Source of the DNA: Erwinia billingiae Eb661
GTDB lineage: Bacteria; Pseudomonadota; Gammaproteobacteria; Enterobacterales; Enterobacteriaceae
Assembly: GCF_000196615.1 (NCBI RefSeq)
Contig: NC_014306.1
Coordinates: 2,728,001-2,792,000 of the forward strand
DNA: 64,000 nucleotides
Reading direction: 5' to 3'
Part shown: positions 37,656-47,654 of the stretch, piece by piece
How positions within the stretch are numbered: the first letter of the stretch is position 1
Layout: the number at the start of each line of letters is the position of its first letter
The notes under the pieces: generated by a model
The model's database searches: none
What the model saw: only the letters and a program-made list of their open reading frames with translations
What the model was told of the DNA's origin: nothing
Made by a program: the position numbers and the translations under genes

Positions 37656-38657
37656 CTAAGGCTTAAACAGCGCCTGTCGTCCTTCCGCTGAAGGAAAGAC
37701 GCAACGCACATCATGCGCACAGCCGGCGACTATCGCCAGGGTGTGTGGCCGGGCAGGTTTCAATACATCCCGATCGTAGCGGGCGTAATTCTCTCCGCGT
37801 TCCAGCCTCGACGCGCCCTGTGCCATCGCCGCACACGACTTATCCAGTATCCGCCAGTAACGCCCTTTTCCTTTACCCCGATCGTCACTCCCTTCAAGAT
37901 AGCGAACCTCTGCGGAACGATAACGGTCTCTCGCCTTAATGGGATTGTCCGGCAGCCAGGCCGGCAGATTGTGCATGCCGTATTTATAATCGCTTACGGC
38001 AGGACAAGCGTCCGCGTTTAAAGCATCAAAATAGAGCCAGCTTCCTGGATCGGCCACCACATAGCGCAGCGTCACGCCTGCGGGAGGATGGGAAAAGGCG
38101 ATGTAGTGCTGCACAAACTGGCCACCGGCAGAAAAACCCGCCACGGTAATTTCGCTCAGAGCCGGCCAACGCTGTTTAAGATCGCCGATAGTCTCATCCA
38201 ATGCGCTAAAGGCCGACAGGTTCCCGGCGTTATCCTTTCCGCCATCTAACCAGGAATGACAATTCCACAGAGCGTCATCCGGTAAAGCCTCAGGCAGGCC
38301 GTCCGAGTGACAATGGCTGGCATCCGTGCTGGATACCTGGAAAAGCGGAGCAACAATGGCGATGTTTTGGGCGTCTGGTGTATTGCTGGCTGCTTGCGCA
38401 GCCGCGGTGAGCGTGTTGCCCACGTCACGAGGATGACCGTGCAGGACAATCAACGCCCGGGTCACCTTGCCACCGGCAGGCGCGAGCGTGAAGTAATGGA
38501 AGTTGCCCGCGTTCTCAGCCAGTGCAAACGTGTGTTCGCGGGCGCTGGCAGGCCACGCCTGCGAAGCAGCTAACGCTTGCGGGACGACGGGTAGCCAGCA
38601 AGCCAGCAGCACCATCAGCCGCGAAAGCGTTTTACCGACTGTTCGCAGCAGGCGCAT
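37656..38657 (-). CDS. Secreted alpha/beta hydrolase-like protein
   Basis: A 333-residue protein with a signal peptide that ends near VVPQALA-AS (residue 30). The middle region has ALIVLHGHPRDVG, an oxyanion-hole-like loop, and the nucleophile elbow GFSAGG (SEITVAGFSAGGQFVQHY); a late His lies in AGCAHDVRC. Six or more cysteines suggest periplasmic disulfides. Substrate unknown; an esterase- or PHB-depolymerase-like activity is possible. Its ATG overlaps the yoaH stop by one base (TAATG), so it is translationally coupled to yoaH. It occupies the position of E. coli yoaC. Confidence 0.82.
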   Translation of the reverse strand: MRLLRTVGKTLSRLMVLLACWLPVVPQALAASQAWPASAREHTFALAENAGNFHYFTLAPAGGKVTRALIVLHGHPRDVGNTLTAAAQAASNTPDAQNIAIVAPLFQVSSTDASHCHSDGLPEALPDDALWNCHSWLDGGKDNAGNLSAFSALDETIGDLKQRWPALSEITVAGFSAGGQFVQHYIAFSHPPAGVTLRYVVADPGSWLYFDALNADACPAVSDYKYGMHNLPAWLPDNPIKARDRYRSAEVRYLEGSDDRGKGKGRYWRILDKSCAAMAQGASRLERGENYARYDRDVLKPARPHTLAIVAGCAHDVRCVFPSAEGRQALFKP

Positions 38658-38905
38658 TAATAGTTTTCGTCTTCTTCGTCTTCGTCGCCGTAATCCTGAT
38701 TGATCTCTTCATCTTCATTGTTGTCTTCATCATCGTCGTCATCGAATGAAGCGGTGATCATTTCGCCGGTGTGGTTTTCACGGATTTCGGCGGCAACCAG
38801 TTGGATCGCCTGCCCGCTACTCATGCCTTCAGACATCAGCTGCTGGATGCGTTCAACGGCCTGTTGCTGCTGCTCATAGGACAGCGAAGGTAAACCTGTA
38901 ATCAT
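38657..38905 (-). CDS. yoaH: YoaH (UPF0181) with acidic C-terminal extension
   Basis: The start is the ATG at 38905 ([20 protein letters not shown]), giving 82 residues. The first 54 residues match E. coli YoaH ([22 protein letters not shown]), which is 59 residues long. The C-terminal 28 residues are almost wholly Asp, Glu and Asn with two Tyr, a strongly acidic tail. Function unknown. The stop overlaps the start of the hydrolase downstream. Confidence 0.9.
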   Translation of the reverse strand: MITGLPSLSYEQQQQAVERIQQLMSEGMSSGQAIQLVAAEIRENHTGEMITASFDDDDDEDNNEDEEINQDYGDEDEEDENY

Positions 38906-39016
38906 ATCCACTCCTGGTCGTGCGCGCGGCGTATTCCACGCGCAACAAACAGATGCCAGCAGCAAAAAAATATGCCAGGCTTAACGCCTGTTATTGGTCT
39001 GGTTTGCTGAATCATC

Positions 39017-40381
39017 ATGTCACCTGTCTGTTATCCCCTTAAGTATACGCCGGAAGCCCTTGGGAATCTGTTTGGTTTTGTTGCTCATCAACCCTGGGCG
39101 ATGCTGCTGCATTCAGGTTTTGCCGATCACAGCGATAACCGCTTCGATATTATGGTGGCCGATCCGCTCACCACGCTGATTACGCAAGGGAAAACCACTC
39201 GTATCCAGCACGGCGATGGCGTGGAAACCAGTGAAGACGATCCGCTCAGCTTGCTCGATCAGACGCTCAAACAGAGTGGATTGCAGGCCGAAGAACATCC
39301 GGATTTTCCTTTTCAGGGCGGTGCGTTAGGGTTATTTGGTTACGATTTAGGCCGCCGTTTTGAGCAACTGCCGCAAGTGGCATTACAGGATTTACAGACG
39401 CCGGACATGGCTGTCGGCATTTATGACTGGGCGCTCATCGCCGACCACCATCTGCAGGCACTGACCTTAATTGTGCATGGTGATGGGGAAAACCGCCTCA
39501 ACTGGCTGAACGCCTTGAGCGCAGGTAAACCCACCACGCCCTTCCGTCTGACCAGCCCGTGGCGTTCCAATCTGACGCGGGAAGAGTACGGTGAGAAATT
39601 CCGCCGTGTTCAGCAGTGGTTACACAGCGGTGACTGTTATCAAATCAACCTTGCTCAGCGTTTCCAGGCCAGCTACAGCGGTGATGAGTGGCAGGCGTTC
39701 AAACGGTTGAATGAGCAAAACCGTGCGCCTTTCAGCGCTTTCCTGCGCCTGCCTGGCAGCGCTATTCTCAGCCTGTCACCGGAGCGCTTCCTGAAAATGA
39801 CCGGCGACAGCATTGAAACCCGGCCGATCAAAGGCACGTTGCCGAGGCTCAGCGATCCCGAGGCCGATCGTTTACAGGCGGAGAAGCTGGCAAATTCGCC
39901 TAAGGACCGCGCGGAAAACGTGATGATTGTTGACCTGCTGCGCAACGATATTGGTCGCGTTGCCCAGCCTGGCAGCGTTGCCGTGCCGGAACTGTTTGTG
40001 GTCGAACCTTTCCCGGCGGTACATCATCTGGTCAGCACCATCACCGCCAGACTGAAACCGGCGTTAAGCGCCTGCGATCTGCTACGCGCCTGTTTCCCCG
40101 GCGGCTCAATTACCGGCGCGCCGAAGGTCAGAGCGATGGAAATCATCGATGAGCTGGAACCGCACCGACGAAATGCCTGGTGTGGCAGCATTGGCTATCT
40201 CAGCGTGTGCGGCAAGATGGATACCAGTATTACCATTCGCACGCTGACCGCCGAACAGGGAAACCTCTACTGCACGGCTGGCGGCGGGATCGTCGCAGAC
40301 AGCCAGGAGCAGGCTGAATACCAGGAGACGTTCGATAAGGTAATGCGGATTCTACCCTGTCTGGAGCAAGCGGATGTCTGA
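39017..40381 (+). CDS. pabB: Aminodeoxychorismate synthase component I PabB
   Basis: Converts chorismate plus glutamine-derived ammonia to 4-amino-4-deoxychorismate in folate synthesis, with PabA. The 454-residue chorismate-binding enzyme has the N-terminal half typical of PabB and the catalytic motifs [40 protein letters not shown], and the C-terminal [23 protein letters not shown]. Overlaps nudL by 8 bp, a sign of an operon. Divergent from yoaH. Confidence 0.97.
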   Translation: MSPVCYPLKYTPEALGNLFGFVAHQPWAMLLHSGFADHSDNRFDIMVADPLTTLITQGKTTRIQHGDGVETSEDDPLSLLDQTLKQSGLQAEEHPDFPFQGGALGLFGYDLGRRFEQLPQVALQDLQTPDMAVGIYDWALIADHHLQALTLIVHGDGENRLNWLNALSAGKPTTPFRLTSPWRSNLTREEYGEKFRRVQQWLHSGDCYQINLAQRFQASYSGDEWQAFKRLNEQNRAPFSAFLRLPGSAILSLSPERFLKMTGDSIETRPIKGTLPRLSDPEADRLQAEKLANSPKDRAENVMIVDLLRNDIGRVAQPGSVAVPELFVVEPFPAVHHLVSTITARLKPALSACDLLRACFPGGSITGAPKVRAMEIIDELEPHRRNAWCGSIGYLSVCGKMDTSITIRTLTAEQGNLYCTAGGGIVADSQEQAEYQETFDKVMRILPCLEQADV

Positions 40382-40961
40382 TGCGCACCTGACGCTCAAC
40401 GATTTTCTCAGTCGGTTTATGCTGCAACGACCCGATGTGACCTCAAATCAACTGCCCACCCGCCGGGCTGCCGTATTGGTGCCAATCGTCGATCGCCCCC
40501 GCCCGACCCTGTTGCTCACCCGACGCTCCGCCACATTGCGTAAGCATGCCGGTCAGGTGGCATTTCCCGGTGGAATGATGGACCCGGAAGATCCTTCTTT
40601 AATTGCCACCGCGCTTCGTGAGGCGCAGGAAGAAGTGGCTATTCAACCGGACAGCGTGCGGGTGGTGGGCGTTTTGCCCGCCGTGACCAGCAGCACCGGT
40701 TTTCAGGTAACGCCGGTCGTCGGCATACTTTCGCCGTCGCTCGACTGGCATCCTAATGAAGGCGAAGTTGAATCCCTGTTTGAGATGCCGTTGCAGGAAG
40801 CGTTACGGCTTGGCCGCTATTCACCCCTGGATATCCAGCGCTATGGCACGTCGCATCGCGTCTGGCTCTCCTGGTTTGAAGACTATTTTATCTGGGGGAT
40901 GACCGCCGGGATCATTCGTCAGTTGAGTCTGCAGGTGGCAAACCACGCCCGAACTGACTAA
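40374..40961 (+). CDS. nudL: Nudix hydrolase NudL (CoA-pyrophosphatase type)
   Basis: A 195-residue Nudix enzyme predicted to hydrolyse CoA derivatives. The CoA-specific motif [21 protein letters not shown] (about residues 43-63) is followed directly by the Nudix box G-x5-E-x7-REUxEExGU, here [27 protein letters not shown]. Starts inside the end of pabB (8-bp overlap), so coupled translation with pabB is likely. Confidence 0.95.
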   Translation: MSDAHLTLNDFLSRFMLQRPDVTSNQLPTRRAAVLVPIVDRPRPTLLLTRRSATLRKHAGQVAFPGGMMDPEDPSLIATALREAQEEVAIQPDSVRVVGVLPAVTSSTGFQVTPVVGILSPSLDWHPNEGEVESLFEMPLQEALRLGRYSPLDIQRYGTSHRVWLSWFEDYFIWGMTAGIIRQLSLQVANHARTD

Positions 40962-41289
40962 TTTTCCGACACAACGGCTACACAATCCCCCTCAGGCAGT
41001 TTTTTTCACCAACCTGGCGCACATTCTTCGCGTCAAATCACTGCACAACGCGCGGGAATCATTTATATTGCACCGCATTAACACCGCAAGATGTGCGTGC
41101 AACGGCCAGCCACTATTTTTGCCCTAGCTGTAATTGGGCAAATATCAGCCGCAATACCAACTGGACCCGCTTCTGTCATCACATTTTTGTCTGATAATGA
41201 TTAGTTAATTTCATGCGATCATTCGTCTCAGGATGATTACTATTAAAGCAGTATTTTACCGAACTTCAGGCTCAGTTAAGGAGCGTAGT
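40962..41289. other. nudL-sdaA intergenic region
   Basis: About 328 bp with no gene; AT-rich near sdaA. It contains a 7-bp inverted repeat TTTGCCC / GGGCAAA (41118-41124 / 41136-41142). The E. coli counterpart is Lrp-controlled; no site could be assigned here. Confidence 0.5.
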
Positions 41290-42654
41290 GTGATTAGCGT
41301 TTTCGACATGTTTAAAATCGGCATTGGTCCTTCCAGTTCCCACACCGTGGGGCCGATGAAAGCCGGTAAACTGTTTGTCGACGATTTAGTTGCTAACGGC
41401 ATGTTGGATAGCGTGAAGCGCGTTGCCGTGGACGTTTATGGCTCTCTCTCCCTGACCGGCAAAGGTCACCATACCGATATCGCCATTATTATGGGGCTCT
41501 CCGGCGCCTCGCCGGAAAGCGTCGATATCGATGGCATTCCCGCGTTTATCCGCGATGTCGAACAGCGTCAGCGCCTGTTGCTGGCGAATGGCCGCCATGA
41601 AGTCGACTTCCCACGGGAAGGTGGCATGGTATTCCGCAGCGATAATCTGTCGCTGCATGAAAACGGCATGCGGATCACTGCGCTGGCGGGTGACAACGCC
41701 ATTTTCAGCAAAACCTATTATTCCATCGGCGGCGGTTTTATCGTTGATGAAGAGCACTTCGGCCAGTCAACGCTGGATGAAGTGACCGTGCCCTATCCGT
41801 TCAATTCCGCCAAAGAGATGCTGGATCACTGCCATCATACCGGGCTGTCTCTCTCCGGCATGATTATGAAGAACGAGCTGGCGCTGCACAGCCGTGCCGA
41901 GATCGAAGCCTATTTCACTGATATCTGGCAGAGCATGCGTGACTGTATCGATCGCGGCCTGAATACCGAGGGCGTGTTACCGGGTCCGCTGCGCGTGCCT
42001 CGTCGTGCTTCTGCCCTGCGCCGTCTGCTGGTCTCTTCCGATAAGCTGTCTAAAGACCCGATGAACGTGATCGACTGGGTCAACATGTTTGCGCTGGCGG
42101 TAAACGAAGAGAATGCGGCGGGCGGTCGCGTGGTCACCGCACCGACTAACGGTGCCTGTGGCATCGTGCCTGCCGTGCTGGCCTACTACGATCATTTTAT
42201 TGAGCCGGTCAGCCCGGATATCTTTATCCGCTATTTCCTTGCCTGCGGTGCCGTGGGTATCCTGTATAAAATGAACGCCTCTATTTCCGGCGCGGAAGTC
42301 GGTTGCCAGGGCGAAGTCGGTGTCGCCTGCTCAATGGCCGCTGCCGGTCTGGCTGAACTGCTGGGTGCCAGCCCGGAGCAGGTTTGCGTGGCGGCCGAAA
42401 TTGGCATGGAACATAACCTGGGGCTGACCTGTGATCCGGTGGCAGGCCAGGTTCAGGTTCCCTGCATAGAGCGCAATGCCATTGCTTCGGTTAAAGCGAT
42501 CAACTCTGCGCGTATGGCGATGCGCCGTACCAGTGAAGCCCGCGTGTCATTAGATAAAGTGATTGAAACCATGTATGAAACGGGCAAGGACATGAATGCC
42601 AAATACCGTGAAACGTCTCGCGGTGGTCTGGCAATTAAGGTTCAGTGTGACTGA
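41290..42654 (+). CDS. sdaA: L-serine dehydratase (deaminase) SdaA
   Basis: [4Fe-4S] enzyme that deaminates L-serine to pyruvate and ammonia. The start is a GTG at 41290 (ISVFDMFKIGIGPSSSHTVGP), behind AAGGAG, giving 454 residues and matching the E. coli GTG start; an ATG reading from 41233 has no homology. The N-terminal regulatory domain is followed by the catalytic domain with the conserved cysteines in TNGACGIVP, AEVGCQGEVGVACSMAAAG and GLTCDPVAGQVQVPCIERNA. Confidence 0.97.
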   Translation: MISVFDMFKIGIGPSSSHTVGPMKAGKLFVDDLVANGMLDSVKRVAVDVYGSLSLTGKGHHTDIAIIMGLSGASPESVDIDGIPAFIRDVEQRQRLLLANGRHEVDFPREGGMVFRSDNLSLHENGMRITALAGDNAIFSKTYYSIGGGFIVDEEHFGQSTLDEVTVPYPFNSAKEMLDHCHHTGLSLSGMIMKNELALHSRAEIEAYFTDIWQSMRDCIDRGLNTEGVLPGPLRVPRRASALRRLLVSSDKLSKDPMNVIDWVNMFALAVNEENAAGGRVVTAPTNGACGIVPAVLAYYDHFIEPVSPDIFIRYFLACGAVGILYKMNASISGAEVGCQGEVGVACSMAAAGLAELLGASPEQVCVAAEIGMEHNLGLTCDPVAGQVQVPCIERNAIASVKAINSARMAMRRTSEARVSLDKVIETMYETGKDMNAKYRETSRGGLAIKVQCD

Positions 42655-42685
42655 TTCCAATCAGCTGCTGCCCCGCTGATTTTCG

Positions 42686-42710
42686 GTGCCGCCATTCCGG
42701 CGGCACTTTT
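42686..42710 (+). terminator. Terminator after sdaA
   Basis: GTGCCGCC-ATTCC-GGCGGCAC stem (42686-42693 / 42699-42706) followed by TTTT. Confidence 0.9.
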
Positions 42711-42912
42711 ACCCGTTTCGCTAAATAAATTTCTTCCCCCCGCTATCCGATATTGCCGGAAACCGCTAGAGTGTTCAGGCGAATAAAGCAGGATAAGTGA
42801 CTGTTTTACTTAATTCTGCTTTTATCACTTCTAAGACTAAACTTAATTTTTCATTTGCCGATAACAACGATTCGGTCTCTGTGTGCGCGTCTTGATCTAA
42901 GGGTGGTTACTG

Positions 42913-44475
42913 ATGCAAATGTCCCAGGAAGTTTTCGGACAGTTTCGCCGTAAGCGATTATTAATTGCTGTGGTGGTTGCCGCGTTGGTGCTCATTCTTA
43001 CGTTGACCTTCCGTTTTATGGAAGAAAAAGGGCGGAATGAGCAGCATTCGCGTACGTTTGCGGACAATGCAATTCAACGTTTCGATAGACTGTTTTCCCC
43101 GCTCGATGTGGCGGCCAACAATACGCTTGGCCTGGTTGGCTTGCCTTGCGAACAGATCCGCTTCCCGCTGATTGAAAAGCTGGCATCGTTACAAACCGTG
43201 CGTTCCATTGTGCTGGTGGATAACGACGAGATGTATTGCTCCAGCATCTTTGGCAGAAGCAGTCTCTCCTTTAGTCAGTTCTATCCTGAGTTGGCGGTAA
43301 ATAACCAGCGGATGATCCTCAGCACCGATGAACATTTGCTGAAGGGATCGCCTATCATGCTGCTTTGGACGCCTCACGATAACAACAACCGTTCCGGGAT
43401 CCTGCAAATCATCAATATCGAGATGATGAGCACCTATTTGCTTGAGCCAACGCTGCCATGGGTTGAACGCGCGGTGATCAATGTTGGCGGCAAAAGTCTC
43501 GAATACGGTAACCCGATGATTGAAGAGGCCTTACCGTCCGACGATGAAGTCAGCTATGAGAAGGCGTCTTTGCGCTACCCGTTCTCAATCACCCTTTTCG
43601 GTCCGTCGCCGACCCGCCTGGCGCTGTCGACCTTGCCATCCCAGTTACCTCTGGCGCTGCTGTTAAGCCTGTTGATGGGCTATATCGTCTGGCTGGCAAC
43701 CGCCAACCGTATGAGCCTTTCCTGGCAAATCAGTTACGGCATTACCGCCCGGGAATTTATGGTCTATTGCCAGCCGCTGATCAACTCAAAGACCGGCGAT
43801 TGTGATGGTATAGAGCTGCTGCTGCGCTGGCACAATCCACGTCAGGGCTGGATCCCGCCGGATGTGTTTATCCCAATGGCAGAAAGGCAGAATCTTATCG
43901 CGCCCCTGACCCGCTTTGTGCTGCGTGAAATCGTGCGCCATTTGCCGCAGATGCCGAACTGCCCCACGTTCCATATCGCGATAAACGTTGCCGCCAGCCA
44001 TTTCCATAACCGCGAGATTATTGACGATCTGCAAAGCCTGTGGTGGCCAGCCAATCCGGTGCCGCAGCTGGTGGTAGAGCTGACCGAACGTGATTCGCTG
44101 CCAGAAATGGATCAGCGCGTGGTTTCCCATCTGCATAAGATTGGCGTGAAGCTGGCAATTGACGACTTCGGCACCGGACACAGCTCGCTGTCATACCTGA
44201 AAACATTGAGCCCGGATGTGCTGAAGATCGATAAAGTCTTTACCGCGGCGATTGGCACCGATGCCATCAATGCGACGGTAACGGATATGGTGATCTCTCT
44301 GGCCCAGCGCCTGAATATCAGCCTGGTGGCTGAAGGCGTGGAAACGGCTGAGCAGGCGGAATATCTGCGGGAGAAAGGCGTGGATGTCTTGCAGGGGTAT
44401 TTCTATGCGCGTCCGATGCCGTTAGGCGACTTCCCGGAATGGCTGAGCCAACACAAGTTGTCTCTTACAGCCTGA
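42913..44475 (+). CDS. pdeD: Cyclic di-GMP phosphodiesterase (CSS-EAL), PdeD/YoaD type
   Basis: A 520-residue inner-membrane enzyme that degrades cyclic di-GMP. An N-terminal anchor (about 16-35) is followed by a periplasmic CSS domain with Cys in GLPCEQIR and MYCSSIFG, a second membrane helix (about 240-262), then an EAL domain. Catalytic residues are present: GIELLLRW in place of EAL itself (a functional variant in other proteins), AINVAASHF, VELTERDSLP, AIDDFGTGHSSLSYL, LKIDK and VAEGVET. Periplasmic redox control via DsbA-type disulfide is known for CSS enzymes; DsbB is also encoded here. Confidence 0.94.
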   Translation: MQMSQEVFGQFRRKRLLIAVVVAALVLILTLTFRFMEEKGRNEQHSRTFADNAIQRFDRLFSPLDVAANNTLGLVGLPCEQIRFPLIEKLASLQTVRSIVLVDNDEMYCSSIFGRSSLSFSQFYPELAVNNQRMILSTDEHLLKGSPIMLLWTPHDNNNRSGILQIINIEMMSTYLLEPTLPWVERAVINVGGKSLEYGNPMIEEALPSDDEVSYEKASLRYPFSITLFGPSPTRLALSTLPSQLPLALLLSLLMGYIVWLATANRMSLSWQISYGITAREFMVYCQPLINSKTGDCDGIELLLRWHNPRQGWIPPDVFIPMAERQNLIAPLTRFVLREIVRHLPQMPNCPTFHIAINVAASHFHNREIIDDLQSLWWPANPVPQLVVELTERDSLPEMDQRVVSHLHKIGVKLAIDDFGTGHSSLSYLKTLSPDVLKIDKVFTAAIGTDAINATVTDMVISLAQRLNISLVAEGVETAEQAEYLREKGVDVLQGYFYARPMPLGDFPEWLSQHKLSLTA

Positions 44476-44481
44476 GTGTCA

Positions 44482-44510
44482 AAGGGGGGGATCCTTCCCC
44501 CCTGTTCTCA
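44482..44510. terminator. GC hairpin between pdeD and yoaE
   Basis: G7/C6 inverted repeat (44484-44490 / 44497-44502) between the convergent genes, with no long T-run after it. Confidence 0.5.
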
Positions 44511-44514
44511 ACGA

Positions 44515-46080
44515 TTACTCGTCTTCATCTTCTTCATGACGTTCCCGCGCCCGAGTCACACGCACCAGATCGATACGGTAATCCGTCGCTTCGATAATCT
44601 GAAAGCTGACGGGCGGTAACTCAATCACTTCACCGGCAACCGGCAACTGCCCTTTCTGCGCGATCAGCAGACCGGCCAGCGAGGCATGATCGTCTTCCGG
44701 ATTGACCAGCACCTGGGTGTTCAGCAGCTGTTGCAGCGAGTGCAAATCCGTTCCGCCCTTCACCAGCCAGCCGTCACCGTCAGCAATAATGTCCGGGGTT
44801 TCATCTTCATCCGGGAACTCACCGGCAATGGCTTCCAGCACGTCCAGCGGCGTAATCAACCCCTGCACGACGCCAAATTCACTGGTGACCACCACGAAGC
44901 TGCCCTTCGCTCTGCGTAACACGCCCAGCAGATTTATCGGGTCCAGCGTTTCCGGCACGATGATTGGCGGCGTGGCGGCAGCGAAGGTTGCCACGTCAAT
45001 GCCGTGATCCAATGCCACCAGCAGCTCTTTCGCACGCACCACGCCGATAATTTCATCCAGCTCTCCACGGCAAACCGGGAACAGGCTGTGCGGCGTATCC
45101 AGCAGCTGCATGCGCACTTCGTCCAGCGGACGATTGGCATCAACCCAGGAGATTTCACCCCGCGGCGTCATGATGCTGCGCACCGAGCGCGAGGCCAGCG
45201 TCAGCACGCCGTTAATCATGTAGCGCTCTTCGTCCTTAAACGCTTCCTGCGGCATGATGGCAGCCACTTCACTGCCTTCCGCACTGACGTTTTCCTGGCC
45301 ACGACGGCCGCCCATCAGACGAAGGATCGCTTCTGCCGTGCGCTCACGCATCGGCTTTCTCGCCTGATGACGCATAAAGTTAACCCGTGCAATCTGGTTA
45401 AACAGCTCAATCAGGATAGAGAAGCCAATCGCTGCGTACAGGTAGCCTTTCGGAATATGGAAACCAAACCCTTCTGCAACCAGGCTCAGACCAATCATCA
45501 ACAGGAAGCTCAGGCACAGTACGACCACCGTTGGATGCTGGTTGACGAAGTTGGTCAGCGGTTTCGAGGCCAACAGCATCACGCCCATGGCAATCACTAC
45601 CGCGGTCATCATAATCGCCAGGTTGTTCACCATACCGACAGCGGTGATCACCGCATCAAGCGAGAAGACGGCATCGAGGATCACAATCTGGACCACAACC
45701 GCCCAGAAGCTGGCGTAGCCTTTGTTGCCATCCCCTTCATGCTCACGGTTTTCGAGCCGTTCGTGCAATTCCATGGTGGCTTTGAATAACAGGAATATCC
45801 CGCCTGCCAACAGGATCAAATCCCTGCCGGCAAAGCTGAAGTCACCTACACTGAACAACGGACGGGTTAACGTCACCATCCAGGAAATCAGTGACAGTAA
45901 GCCCAGGCGCATGACCAGCGCCAGCGAGAGTCCGATCAGCCGGGCCTTATCACGCTGCTTCGGCGGCAGTTTTTCCGCCAGAATGGCAATAAAGACCAGG
46001 TTATCAATACCCAGGACGATTTCGAGCACGACCAGCGTCAGCAGACCGGCCCAGATCGAGGGGTCTAAAAGAAATTCCAT
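44515..46080 (-). CDS. yoaE: TerC-family membrane protein with CBS and CorC domains, YoaE
   Basis: A 521-residue inner-membrane protein. The N-terminal TerC domain (about 1-240; 7 membrane helices) has the acidic metal-site segments [15 protein letters not shown] and [18 protein letters not shown]. Two CBS domains follow (about 300-425; [22 protein letters not shown], then [13 protein letters not shown]) and a CorC_HlyC domain ends the protein ([16 protein letters not shown]). TerC proteins are linked to Mn2+ export during metalation of secreted enzymes (Alx/MeeY family), so metal efflux is plausible; it has not been shown for YoaE. The C-terminus is very acidic. Confidence 0.93.
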   Translation of the reverse strand: MEFLLDPSIWAGLLTLVVLEIVLGIDNLVFIAILAEKLPPKQRDKARLIGLSLALVMRLGLLSLISWMVTLTRPLFSVGDFSFAGRDLILLAGGIFLLFKATMELHERLENREHEGDGNKGYASFWAVVVQIVILDAVFSLDAVITAVGMVNNLAIMMTAVVIAMGVMLLASKPLTNFVNQHPTVVVLCLSFLLMIGLSLVAEGFGFHIPKGYLYAAIGFSILIELFNQIARVNFMRHQARKPMRERTAEAILRLMGGRRGQENVSAEGSEVAAIMPQEAFKDEERYMINGVLTLASRSVRSIMTPRGEISWVDANRPLDEVRMQLLDTPHSLFPVCRGELDEIIGVVRAKELLVALDHGIDVATFAAATPPIIVPETLDPINLLGVLRRAKGSFVVVTSEFGVVQGLITPLDVLEAIAGEFPDEDETPDIIADGDGWLVKGGTDLHSLQQLLNTQVLVNPEDDHASLAGLLIAQKGQLPVAGEVIELPPVSFQIIEATDYRIDLVRVTRARERHEEDEDE

Positions 46081-46616
46081 TACAGACTCCGGAAACAGGT
46101 ACGGGAAAGCGCAGCAGGCGTTCGAACGGACACGATGCGGACATTAACGCAGAGGGGATGAATATTGTCGTCAGAGGACAAGGTAAAACTGGCCGGTTGA
46201 ACCGGTGAGGTGATTAAGCGACGTCGGTGACAGTCCATAGGGAGGGCTGAGGCCCGTTACTCCTGTGTTAAATAAGGATCACTACTGTAAACAGGCACCT
46301 GCACTTCGTCAAAATATTTTATTACATTTACATTCAAAGTCTGCTTTTCGTGCTGCTCTTTTGAGCGATAGCGCTTAAGCGGGCACCCAGCATCTAAATA
46401 GCTGAGCACGGTCACATAATTTATTTTTTCGCAGACTAAAATAAATCCCGTCTTAACCATGGGTCAGGTAAAAGCCGCTAACCACTTTAGGGGTTTTGCT
46501 CACTCACCAGAATAACAGCACGTTCAATCCACGTTGAGGGTAAAACCTGAAACCGGATACTCGCGCGGCTCATCTGTGTTACCGGGTCGCTGAAAATTGG
46601 ATAAGGAGGGTAGCAA
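46081..46616. other. yoaE-manX divergent regulatory region
   Basis: About 536 bp. It includes a CCGGTT-G-AACCGG palindrome near 46190-46203, a perfect 9-bp inverted repeat at 46419-46446, and a CRP-like half site TCACA at 46412-46416. A 67-codon minus ORF (46257-46460) overlaps the inverted repeat and lacks a ribosome-binding site, so I do not call it. The region suits a catabolite-controlled mannose operon promoter. Confidence 0.5.
46419..46446. promoter_or_regulatory. Inverted repeat resembling an Mlc/NagC operator before manX
   Basis: ATTTATTTT-N10-AAAATAAAT: perfect 9-bp arms with TTCGC at the start of the spacer, as in Mlc/NagC operators (TTATTT ... AAATAA). E. coli manXYZ is repressed by Mlc and activated by CRP. 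A GCTGA-N6-TCACA CRP-like element (46401-46416) abuts it. Both calls are by pattern only. Confidence 0.5.
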
Positions 46617-47588
46617 GTGACTATTGCTATTGTGATCGGCACGCACGGCTGGGCCGCGGAGCAGCTGATAAAAACAGCTGAAATGCTCCTTGGGGAACAG
46701 CAAAACGTTGGGTGGATTGATTTCGTACCCGGCGAAAATGCGGAAACCCTGATTGAGAAATATCAGGCGAGACTGACCGATTTAGATACCAGCAAAGGCG
46801 TCCTTTTCCTTGTCGATACCTGGGGAGGCAGTCCGTTTAATGCCGCCAGTCGTATCGTCGTGGACAAGGAGAATTATGAAGTCATTGCCGGGGTCAATAT
46901 CCCGATGCTGGTCGAAGCCTTTATGGCTCGAGATGATGATCCAAGCTTTGATGAGCTGGTCGCCGTCGCTGTTGAGACCGGCCGCGAAGGCGTCAGAGCG
47001 TTAAAAGCGAAAGAGCCTGAGCCCGTTGTGGCAGCGGTCGCTGCTGCACCGATAAAAGCCGCACCGGTAGCCCAGAAACCGATGGGGCCAAAGGACTATA
47101 TGAACATTGGCCTGGCGAGGATCGATGACCGTCTGATCCACGGACAGGTGGCAACTCGCTGGACCAAAGAAACCAACGTAACCCGCATTATCGTGGTCAG
47201 TGACGAAGTGGCTGCCGACCATGTGCGTAAAACACTGCTGACTCAGGTTGCTCCGCCTGGCGTGACTGCCCATGTGGTAGATATCGCAAAAATGATCCGC
47301 GTGTGGAATAACCCGAAATATGGCGGCGACCGCGTAATGTTGCTGTTTACCAACCCTACCGATGTAGAACGCCTGGTTGAAGCAGGGGTTAAAATCCCGA
47401 GCGTCAATATTGGTGGTATGGCATTCCGTCAGGGTAAAACGCAGGTTAACAATGCCGTTTCCGTTGACGATAAGGATATTGCGGCTTTCAAGAAGCTGAA
47501 TGAACGTGGCATTGAACTGGAAGTGCGTAAAGTTTCCAGTGACCAGCGCCTGAAGATGATGGACCTGATAGCCAAAGTGGCTCAGTAA
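46617..47588 (+). CDS. manX: PTS mannose transporter EIIAB (ManX)
   Basis: Soluble phosphotransfer subunit of the mannose/glucose/glucosamine PTS. The start is the conserved GTG at 46617 (TIAIVIGTHGWAAEQ), with an AAGGAGGG ribosome-binding site. The 323-residue protein has the EIIA domain with phospho-His10 in GTHGWA, an Ala/Pro-rich linker (about 130-158, EPEPVVAAVAAAPIKAAPVAQKP) and the EIIB domain with phospho-His in RIDDRLIHGQVATRW. First gene of manXYZ. Confidence 0.97.
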   Translation: MTIAIVIGTHGWAAEQLIKTAEMLLGEQQNVGWIDFVPGENAETLIEKYQARLTDLDTSKGVLFLVDTWGGSPFNAASRIVVDKENYEVIAGVNIPMLVEAFMARDDDPSFDELVAVAVETGREGVRALKAKEPEPVVAAVAAAPIKAAPVAQKPMGPKDYMNIGLARIDDRLIHGQVATRWTKETNVTRIIVVSDEVAADHVRKTLLTQVAPPGVTAHVVDIAKMIRVWNNPKYGGDRVMLLFTNPTDVERLVEAGVKIPSVNIGGMAFRQGKTQVNNAVSVDDKDIAAFKKLNERGIELEVRKVSSDQRLKMMDLIAKVAQ

Positions 47589-47654
47589 GTTTCACTTATT
47601 ATTGCCTGATCTGTCAGGTTTAACTCAGTTCACGAATGTCAGAGGAGAAGTACA

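Noticed and set aside
46081..46260. yybP-ykoY manganese riboswitch before the TerC-family gene yoaE
   Set aside because: The conserved riboswitch core sequences were not found in the yoaE leader on the minus strand.
46257..46460. 67-codon minus-strand ORF upstream of manX
   Set aside because: No ribosome-binding site, and it overlaps the inverted repeat and CRP-like element expected in the manX promoter. Not called, but not excluded.
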